In this document: positions 1 through 5,367 of the stretch, in pieces
Layout: each line of letters opens with the position of its first letter
Position numbering within the stretch: position 1 is the first letter of the stretch
Source of the DNA: Thermoplasmatota archaeon
Lineage (GTDB): Archaea; Thermoplasmatota; Thermoplasmata; Methanomassiliicoccales; Methanomassiliicoccaceae
Assembly (NCBI GenBank): GCA_022709105.1
Contig: JAKIXL010000095.1
Coordinates: 1-5,367 of the forward strand
Length of the DNA stretch: 5,367 nt
Reading direction: 5' to 3'
Made by a program: the position numbers and the translations under genes
Notes under the pieces: model-generated
Seen by the model: only the letters and a program-made list of their open reading frames with translations
What the model was told of the DNA's origin: nothing
Databases searched by the model: none

Positions 1-786
1 AAGCAGAGGCCGCTGGTCACCGCCGAGATGGTGGTCGCCGCCAAGCGCATCGCCCGCAGCCTGGAACAGCAGATCGCCGACCGCTACCTGGAGTCGCGCA
101 AGGAGTACAAGACCTTCATCACCGAGGGCGACGAGATCGGGGTGGTCAACGGGCTCGCGGCGCTCAACACCGAAAGCTCCATGGCCGAGTTCTCCGGGAT
201 CGTATTGCCCATCGTGGCCGAGGTGACGCCTGCGCAGACCAAGTCTGGCGGCCGCATAATCGCCACCGGCAAGCTCGGCGAGATCGCCAAGGAAGCGGTC
301 CAGAACGTTTCCGCGTTGGTCAAGAAGTACACCGGGGAGGACATCTCCAACCACGACGTGCACGTGCAGTTCATCGGCACCTATGAGGGAGTGGAGGGCG
401 ACTCAGCATCGATCAGCGTCGCGACCGCGGTCATCTCCGCGTTCGAGGACGTCCCGGTGGACCAGACCCTCGCCATGACCGGCTCGCTGTCCGTCCGCGG
501 CCAGGTGCTTCCGGTGGGCGGGGTCACCGCCAAGATCGAGGCCGCGTGCGAGGCAGGGCTCAAGAGGGTCCTGATCCCCAAGGCCAACATGAACGACGTG
601 GTGCTCGAGGAGCGCTACATCGGCAAGATAGAGGTCGTTCCCGTGGAGACGCTCGGCGAGGTGCTGGAGAAGGCCCTTGTGGGCGGGAGCAAGAAGGACA
701 GCCTCCTTCGGAAACTGTCCGCGCTGCTGGAGAAGGGCGGTAAGCCCACGATCCATCCGGTAAGGTCGGCCCCGGCTCTGCAGTAA
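1..786 (+). CDS. lonB: Archaeal Lon protease (LonB), C-terminal proteolytic domain, 5'-truncated
   Basis: The reading frame is open from base 1 and gives 261 residues. The true start and the AAA+ module lie upstream of the window. What remains is the end of the AAA+ helical region ([22 protein letters not shown]) followed by the S16 Lon protease domain. The catalytic Ser-Lys dyad is visible: Ser in [12 protein letters not shown] (codon 403-405) and Lys in [12 protein letters not shown] (codon 532-534). The segment [12 protein letters not shown] after the dyad is also typical. In this family the enzyme is an ATP-dependent hexameric protease that degrades misfolded and regulatory proteins. Archaeal LonB is normally membrane-anchored by segments in the AAA+ module, which cannot be checked here. 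The protein ends in a polar tail of about 35 residues. No frameshift or missing catalytic residue is seen. Family assignment is very secure. Confidence 0.95.
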   Translation, partial: KQRPLVTAEMVVAAKRIARSLEQQIADRYLESRKEYKTFITEGDEIGVVNGLAALNTESSMAEFSGIVLPIVAEVTPAQTKSGGRIIATGKLGEIAKEAVQNVSALVKKYTGEDISNHDVHVQFIGTYEGVEGDSASISVATAVISAFEDVPVDQTLAMTGSLSVRGQVLPVGGVTAKIEAACEAGLKRVLIPKANMNDVVLEERYIGKIEVVPVETLGEVLEKALVGGSKKDSLLRKLSALLEKGGKPTIHPVRSAPALQ

Positions 787-820
787 AACCCTTTCCCATA
801 CCCCTTTTCCGGAACGCAAT

Positions 821-829
821 TTTATTTAT
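821..829 (+). promoter_or_regulatory. Putative archaeal TATA box for nadM-pncC
   Basis: TTTATTTAT lies in the 74-bp gap between lonB and nadM and is the most AT-rich stretch in an otherwise GC-rich region. Archaeal TATA boxes are centred about 26 nt before transcription starts, which would put the start near 851, right at the ribosome binding site. The mRNA leader would then be about 10 nt. The C/T-rich run at 788-810 just before it, with a TTTT at 805-808, could weakly serve to end lonB transcription, but it is not a convincing terminator. Confidence 0.5.
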
Positions 830-850
830 CTAGCGCGGCCTCTCCGCACC

Positions 851-857
851 GAGGTAG
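851..857 (+). promoter_or_regulatory. Ribosome binding site of nadM
   Basis: GAGGTAG lies 3 nt before the ATG at 861. GAGGT matches the anti-Shine-Dalgarno end of archaeal 16S rRNA. The spacing is slightly short but supports this ATG. Confidence 0.5.
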
Positions 858-1867
<1,010 letters not shown>

Positions 1868-3203
1868 CCTCCTGCCCAGAGCTCCCCCTGGACCTCTGGG
1901 ACCTCCAGTAGATGAGGGACCCCACGACGATCCAGACCGATGCGATGGCCAGTGCTTCCAGGTTCAGGTAGGCCATAAGGCCGACGCAGGACACTATGCC
2001 CAGGACCGGAGGGAGCGGAAAGAGCGGTACGGTGAAGGAGCGCTTCGCTTCAGGCATGGTGCTGCGCAATCTCAGCATGGACAGGTTGATGAACAGGAAG
2101 GTGAGCAGGGTGCCAAAGTTAAAGACCGCCGCCAGCGCCGCCAGGTTCCCTCGCGACGCGATGACCACCGCGGCCATGGCGGCCCCGGCGATGATGACGG
2201 TGTAAGTCGGCACCCCTCTTTTCGACACCTTCCCCAGTGAGCGGGGCAGAACTCCCTTGCGGCCCATGGCGAACAGGGCGCGGGAGGCGCCCAGTAGGGA
2301 TGACATCACGACCGAAGCGGTGGCGAACAGCGCGGAGATCGATACGAACCCGATGATCAACTGGTTGGAGGTGGCAGTGCGCAAAGCGGTCTCCAGCGGA
2401 GCGGCGCTGGTCGAGATCACGCGCCAATCGACCAATCCGACCTCCACAACGGACACGCCAATGTACAGCAGGGTGCTGATGAAGAACGCCAGCATGATCG
2501 CCCGGGGAATGTTCCGCTCAGGGCTTTTAACCTCCTCGGACATCACGGTTATGGTATTGAAACCCACAAAGGCGAAGAAGATCACAGCGGCCGCGGCGAC
2601 CGTGCCGCCAGCGCCCATGGGGAAGAACGGCCGATAGTTCGAGAGATCGCCGGTGCCTATGAGGAAAGATGAGCCAACAGCGATGAACAGGATCAGCGCG
2701 AGGACCTTAAGTATAACCAGCAGGTTGTTGGCCCCCGAGGCCTCCTTGACCCCCCGCATGTTCAGCATCATGAAAGCGAGCGGCAGAGCGGAGGCCACCG
2801 CGATCACGAACAGCGGACCGGACATGCCGATGAGCGGGCCAAGATAGGCCGCGAACCCGATGGCTACGGCCGCCGAGCCGACGACATAATCGAAAGATTT
2901 CGTCCATCCGACCAGGAAGCCCCATCGCGGGCCAAAGGCCTTCTCAGTGTAGATGAACGAGCCTCCCGCCTCGGTGATGAACGAAGAGAGCTCGGCAGAG
3001 CTCAGGGCGGTGAGGAAGGCTGTGACGCCGGCGAGGACGAAGGAAAGAATGACCGATGGGCCAGACAGGCCTGCCGCAACCCCGCTGAGAACGAATATTC
3101 CAGCGCCGATGATAGCTCCGATCCCGATGTCAGTCGCCCCTAACAGCCCTAAACCTCGCTTAAGCTCGGCCATATCGCTCAAGTGAAAAATGGAGCAATT
3201 ACG

Positions 3204-3211
3204 TCATAAAG
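3204..3211 (-). promoter_or_regulatory. Putative TATA box for the permease gene
   Basis: On the minus strand this reads CTTTATGA. A start about 26 nt downstream would fall near 3181, giving a nearly leaderless mRNA for either the TTG (3182) or the ATG (3173). No good Shine-Dalgarno sequence precedes either codon, which fits a leaderless or very short leader. Confidence 0.4.
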
Positions 3212-3229
3212 GAACTGTCAATCCCAAGC

Positions 3230-3238
3230 TTCATATCC
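3230..3238 (+). promoter_or_regulatory. Putative TATA box for the 119-aa gene
   Basis: TTCATATCC is centred near 3234, so transcription would be expected near 3260, exactly at the GTG start codon. This predicts a leaderless mRNA. It lies about 20 bp from the permease TATA-like box on the other strand, making a compact divergent promoter. Confidence 0.45.
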
Positions 3239-3259
3239 TGCCGACGCAAAGCGAGGAGC

Positions 3260-3619
3260 GTGAGCGTAGATCTGCTGGAAGATGTCCTGATAAGCCGCGT
3301 GTCCATGCTGGCGATGAGCAATCCGGAGCTGGATGTGGAGTGGGCCATCGTCAATAGCGAGTGGGGCGTTCTCACCATCAGCGAGAGCAGCAAGCTGATA
3401 GGATTCGAGTACGTCGAGTCGGACACCTCTCTCCTTCGGCCGGAACGGCTCAGGATGTACGAGGAGACGCTGAAGCAGGGCCTGACCGCCGTGGTCATAG
3501 TGCCCCAGGAGCTTTACCTGATGACCAGGGGCCGCGTCCTCAAGGCCCTGGGAAGCAAGGCTCCCGAGGTCCTGAGCTATGACTGCCTCGGCATCACAGC
3601 TCTGCCGAGGCCATCTTAG
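3260..3619 (+). CDS. Unrecognised 119-aa soluble protein, first gene of the KaiC-like cluster
   Basis: I do not recognise this protein with confidence. It is 119 aa, acidic in its N-terminal half, without transmembrane segments, signal peptide or metal-binding cysteine cluster. The N-terminal part (1-75) looks alpha/beta, with hydrophobic strands such as WAIVNSEWGVLTI (28-40). The C-terminal part holds a strand, LTAVVIVP, followed by a basic helix and VLSYDCLGITAL. That order recalls the last subdomain of FlhA-type export proteins (strand, SP-like turn, LR-rich helix, VLSY), but this is by eye only. The start is GTG at 3260. GAGGAG at 3253-3258 is too close to it to act as a normal ribosome binding site, while the TATA-like box about 26 nt upstream suggests leaderless translation. 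Codon use matches its neighbours. It is 53 bp before the first KaiC-like gene in the same direction, so a shared role is plausible but unproven. Confidence 0.75.
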   Translation: MSVDLLEDVLISRVSMLAMSNPELDVEWAIVNSEWGVLTISESSKLIGFEYVESDTSLLRPERLRMYEETLKQGLTAVVIVPQELYLMTRGRVLKALGSKAPEVLSYDCLGITALPRPS

Positions 3620-3628
3620 GAGCGAACC

Positions 3629-3636
3629 TTCTTAAT
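3629..3636 (+). promoter_or_regulatory. Weak TATA-like element before the first KaiC-like gene
   Basis: TTCTTAAT is the only AT-rich element in the 53-bp gap. A start near 3659 would leave about 14 nt before the ATG at 3673 and include the GGGTGA site. It could give the KaiC-like pair its own promoter in addition to read-through from the 119-aa gene. Confidence 0.28.
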
Positions 3637-3661
3637 GCTCCCGCCCGATACTCCGTGGGTC

Positions 3662-3667
3662 GGGTGA
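3662..3667 (+). promoter_or_regulatory. Ribosome binding site that decides the start of the first KaiC-like gene
   Basis: GGGTGA followed by 5 nt and ATG (3673). Two upstream in-frame GTG codons (3655, 3664) lack such a site. The second KaiC-like gene has the same GGGTGA-N5-ATG arrangement, which supports this choice in both. Confidence 0.5.
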
Positions 3668-3672
3668 ATGGG

Positions 3673-4512
3673 ATGCGCGAGCCAGCGAAGACGATACCTA
3701 CGGGAGTAGCCGATTTTGACTCAATAATCAAAGGGGGGTTCCCCGCGGGCTCAGTGATACTGCTGGTGGGCGACCTGGGAGCCGGGCAGACCGAGTTCGC
3801 ATTGACCTCCGCGGCCAAGCTGGCCATGGTCAAGGAAAGACCGGACTCGGCACCGTTCATACTGGGGGCGGGAAAGGACTCCCGCCTTCCCGATAAGATA
3901 TGCTATATAACGTTCTCAAGGTCCAGAGAGGAAGTGCTCGCTGAGCTGGAGGCCGCGTTCAATCAGGATTTCTATGGGGCGTTCGAACGGACGGTCCAGT
4001 TCCGTGATTTCTCCACGGCCTACTTCCGCAAGACCCTGGTCCCTCGATCGTGGACGGGCGAGAGCACGTCGATCTTCTCGTCCGACGGCAACAACGAGAA
4101 CGTGCTGGAAGGCCTCGTAAACTATCTGGACGAGATGGCGCCCAACTCGATGATCATAATCGATTCGCTGACCGACCTGGTAGTGAGCGCCAATATCGAG
4201 ATCGCGGACCTGGTGGCGGTGATGCGCGGCATGCAGAGGGTGGCCAAGCGCTGGGGCGGGATCATATACCTTGTGCTGACCAACAATGTCCTGGACGAGA
4301 AGAAGCAAAGGATGATCATGGATTCCGTGGACGGTTCCCTGGTGTTCGAGTGGAGCCGGTACATCAACTCAAGCAAGCGGCAGCGGTACATCTACGTGGA
4401 GAAGTTCATCTCCCTCCTGCCGCACCTGGACAAGGAGCGCATCGCCAGGTTCGCCACCGTGGTGACGGCGCGCAGCGGACTGGTCGTGGTCGATACTGAG
4501 AGGATAGGGTGA
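3673..4512 (+). CDS. KaiC-like (RecA-superfamily, COG0467-type) protein with a degenerate ATPase site
   Basis: This 279-aa single-domain protein has the KaiC/RadA-like fold. It opens with TIPTGVADFDSIIKGGFPAGS, the usual entry to this domain, and keeps a Walker B strand SMIIIDS (Asp164). Three active-site features are altered. The Walker A loop reads GDLGAGQT (33-40), with Gln39 (CAG, 3787-3789) in place of the invariant Lys. The paired catalytic Glu after the next strand is replaced by Ser82-Arg83 in CYITFSRS. The KxR motif near the C-terminus reads KFI (244-246). An insert of roughly 20 residues (about 54-75) separates the first helix from the second strand. It is therefore likely a non-hydrolysing or nucleotide-blind member. 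The reading frame is intact throughout, so it is not an obvious pseudogene. It ends at, or 5 nt before, the intact paralogue that follows, which suggests a partner or regulatory subunit. Alternative starts are GTG 3655 or 3664. Cellular role unknown. Confidence 0.87.
   Translation: MREPAKTIPTGVADFDSIIKGGFPAGSVILLVGDLGAGQTEFALTSAAKLAMVKERPDSAPFILGAGKDSRLPDKICYITFSRSREEVLAELEAAFNQDFYGAFERTVQFRDFSTAYFRKTLVPRSWTGESTSIFSSDGNNENVLEGLVNYLDEMAPNSMIIIDSLTDLVVSANIEIADLVAVMRGMQRVAKRWGGIIYLVLTNNVLDEKKQRMIMDSVDGSLVFEWSRYINSSKRQRYIYVEKFISLLPHLDKERIARFATVVTARSGLVVVDTERIG
4507..4512 (+). promoter_or_regulatory. Ribosome binding site of the second KaiC-like gene, overlapping the upstream stop
   Basis: GGGTGA contains the TGA stop of the previous gene and lies 5 nt before the ATG at 4518. 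A GTG start at 4509 (GTGA overlap) is the alternative and adds three residues. The spacing is identical to that of the first KaiC-like gene. Confidence 0.5.
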
Positions 4513-4517
4513 CGGGA

Positions 4518-5213
4518 ATGGAACGCGTGAGGACGGGGATCGACGGGCTTGACGAGATGCTGGAGGGAGGCTTGCCGAGGTCACAGGCGGTCGCGGTCAT
4601 GGGGTCCTTCGGCACAGGGAAGACGACATTCGCACTGCAGTTCATCCAGCAAGGCCTCAAGCAGGGCGAGAAGGGGATATACATCAGTCTGGAAGAGGAC
4701 CAAGAATCCATCCTCGGCGCTGCCCGCTCGTTCGGGTGGGAGCTCGCGCCGTACATTGAGCAAAAGAAGCTGGCCATCGTGAAGCTGGAACCGAACGATG
4801 CCAAGACGACGATCACCCGCATCCGGAGCGAGCTGCCGGACTTCATCAAGAGCTTTGGCGCCTCCCGCATAGTGCTGGATTCGGTGTCCTTGCTCAATCT
4901 GCTGTTCGAGGCCGACCACGAGAAGCGATCCAATCTATTCAATCTCATCCAGATGATCAAGAGGACCGGTGCCACCTGTCTCATGACCGCCGAGGTCAAC
5001 GACAGCAATCCGAACGCCTCGAGAGATGGACTGGTAGAGTATGCGGTCGACGGGGTCATAGCATTGCGGTACGAGGAGAACAAGGAACGCGCCGAGGTCC
5101 AGCTCACGGTCCGAGTTATGAAGATGCGCCGCATCGCGCACTCCCGCAGGGTGAAACCGTATGCCATCACCGGCCGGGGCATCGAGGTGCACGCAGCTGC
5201 CGACGCGTTCTGA
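4518..5213 (+). CDS. KaiC-like single-domain ATPase (RecA superfamily), intact active site
   Basis: This 231-aa protein has one KaiC-type domain with all expected nucleotide-site elements. It begins ERVRTGIDGLDEMLEGGLP, the usual family entry. Walker A is GSFGTGKT at 29-36 (Lys35). The catalytic Glu pair is in YISLEED (Glu59, Glu60). Walker B is RIVLDS (Asp121). A KMR motif at 202-204, in the position that in KaiC contacts the neighbouring subunit's ATP, is followed by RRIAHSRR, PYAITGRGIEV and a short C-terminal tail. By family it should bind and hydrolyse ATP and form rings or oligomers. Archaeal members mostly have no proven function, with signalling or regulatory roles suggested. It has one domain, so it is not the double-domain circadian KaiC. 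It directly follows a degenerate paralogue (stop overlapping the ribosome binding site), which suggests translational coupling and joint assembly. GTG 4509 is an alternative start. No terminator is evident after it. Confidence 0.92.
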   Translation: MERVRTGIDGLDEMLEGGLPRSQAVAVMGSFGTGKTTFALQFIQQGLKQGEKGIYISLEEDQESILGAARSFGWELAPYIEQKKLAIVKLEPNDAKTTITRIRSELPDFIKSFGASRIVLDSVSLLNLLFEADHEKRSNLFNLIQMIKRTGATCLMTAEVNDSNPNASRDGLVEYAVDGVIALRYEENKERAEVQLTVRVMKMRRIAHSRRVKPYAITGRGIEVHAAADAF

Positions 5214-5225
5214 ACGCAGCCCAAT

Positions 5226-5242
5226 GTAGCTAATGTAGCTAC
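5226..5242. repeat. Palindromic motif copy 1, GTAGCT-N5-AGCTAC
   Basis: A perfect 6-bp inverted repeat with a 5-bp spacer (AATGT) starts 13 bp after the last KaiC-like gene. It also contains a tandem direct repeat, AATGTAGCT twice (5223-5240). A TATA-like TTATGAT (5243-5249) abuts its right edge. The form is that of a binding site for a dimeric regulator. Confidence 0.5.
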
Positions 5243-5270
5243 TTATGATCGAGAGCCTCCGAGCGCATAA

Positions 5271-5289
5271 TGTAGTTGTATTAACTACA
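5271..5289. repeat. Palindromic motif copy 2, TGTAGTT-N5-AACTACA
   Basis: A perfect 7-bp inverted repeat with a 5-bp spacer (GTATT). The core GTAGTT-N5-AACTAC matches copy 1 as GTAGYT-N5-ARCTAC, with centres 46 bp apart. The right half overlaps a TATA-like TTGTATTA (5276-5283), as expected of an operator placed over a core promoter for whatever lies to the right. Confidence 0.5.
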
Positions 5290-5296
5290 AGAGGTA

Positions 5297-5367
5297 GCCG
5301 GGCGTGAGGACCGGCGGCCCGACAAGATCGGGCCCTTCGATCTAGCAGGGAGGGCACAGCCCCGGTC
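5297..5367 (+). other. Non-coding GC-rich stretch with several hairpins, possible start of a structured RNA or leader (cut by window end)
   Basis: No credible start codon opens a long frame here: a GTG at 5304 runs into a stop after 13 codons, and the one frame open to the window end has no start. Three inverted repeats are visible: GCCGG/CCGGC (5297-5301 with 5311-5315), a perfect 7-bp stem GGCCCGA/TCGGGCC with a 5-nt loop (5316-5334), and GGGC/GCCC (5352-5362). GACCGG at 5309-5314 can also pair with CCGGTC at 5362-5367, which would enclose the last two hairpins as a three-way junction. High GC makes chance stems common, and I cannot assign a known RNA family. Confidence 0.3.

Noticed and set aside
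3253..3258. GAGGAG as the ribosome binding site of the 119-aa gene
   Set aside because: Only 1 nt separates it from the GTG at 3260, too close for normal initiation, and no other in-frame start lies at a suitable distance.
4518..5213. Archaellum protein FlaH/ArlH, another KaiC-like single-domain protein
   Set aside because: No archaellum genes such as the FlaI ATPase or the FlaJ membrane protein are nearby. The intact Glu pair and the adjacent paralogue fit a general KaiC-like ATPase better.
4406..5224. Long open frame of 272 codons on the minus strand opposite the intact KaiC-like gene
   Set aside because: Its product is rich in Ser, Arg and Met without a recognisable fold, whereas the plus strand encodes a clear KaiC-family ATPase with all motifs. 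Long antisense frames are expected in GC-rich DNA.
5224..5275. Three ATGTAG start-stop hexamers (5224, 5233, 5270)
   Set aside because: They are a by-product of the repeated AATGTAGYT in the palindromic motif. No ribosome binding site precedes them, so a minimal-ORF control element is not supported.
4935..5357. Minus-strand open frame running from the right-hand non-coding stretch into the KaiC-like gene
   Set aside because: Low-complexity Arg/Leu-rich translation with no motif, mostly antisense to a solid gene. It would make the palindromes coding, but nothing supports it.
5329..5367. Start of a 5S rRNA gene at the window end
   Set aside because: TAGCAGGGAGGGCACA followed by CCCGGTC loosely recalls archaeal 5S (CATAGC, then a G-rich loop and ACACCCGGTC), but the conserved CATAGC is not matched and spacing is off by about two bases. 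The diagnostic CGAAC loop and 3' strand lie outside the window. Extending the sequence and running Rfam 5S would settle it.
5330..5367. 5' half of a tRNA
   Set aside because: AGCAGGGA resembles a D-loop, but U8 and the spacing to A14 do not fit, the D-stem pairs poorly, and no anticodon arm with U33 can be placed.

Overview
This window reads as a GC-rich archaeal chromosome segment, most likely euryarchaeal and plausibly Thermoplasmatota (for example a Methanomassiliicoccales-like lineage). The archaeal assignment rests on an archaeal-type LonB protease, an archaeal-type NMN adenylyltransferase, single-domain KaiC-like ATPases, TATA-like boxes about 26 nt before predicted transcription starts, and starts that are either leaderless-looking or preceded by GGTGA-type ribosome binding sites. 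The phylum is inference. The archaeal call is firm.

Layout: (1) 1-786 (+) is the C-terminal proteolytic domain of LonB, cut by the window edge. (2) 861-1867 (+) is a translationally coupled NAD-metabolism pair: nadM (NMN adenylyltransferase), then a CinA C-terminal-domain protein (PncC, NMN amidohydrolase), overlapping by ATGA. (3) 1809-3173 (-) is a 12-TM APC-superfamily amino-acid permease whose 3' end overlaps the 3' end of pncC antisense. (4) 3174-3259 is a short divergent promoter region. (5) 3260-5213 (+) is a three-gene cluster: an unrecognised 119-aa protein, a KaiC-like protein whose ATPase site is degraded at three places, and an intact single-domain KaiC-like ATPase. The two KaiC-like genes overlap by 4 nt if the second starts at GTG, or are 5 nt apart if it starts at ATG. 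(6) 5214-5367 has no convincing gene. It carries two copies of a palindromic motif, GTAGYT-N5-ARCTAC, and then a GC-rich stretch that can fold into several hairpins, possibly the 5' part of a structured RNA or leader that continues beyond the window.

Functionally, nadM and pncC act on the same metabolite: NadM makes NAD from NMN, while PncC deamidates NMN to nicotinate mononucleotide. The most interesting part is the 119-aa/pseudo-KaiC/KaiC cluster. A catalytically intact KaiC-like ATPase encoded directly behind a degenerate paralogue, with matching ribosome binding sites, suggests a two-component hetero-oligomeric ATPase whose role cannot be told from sequence alone.
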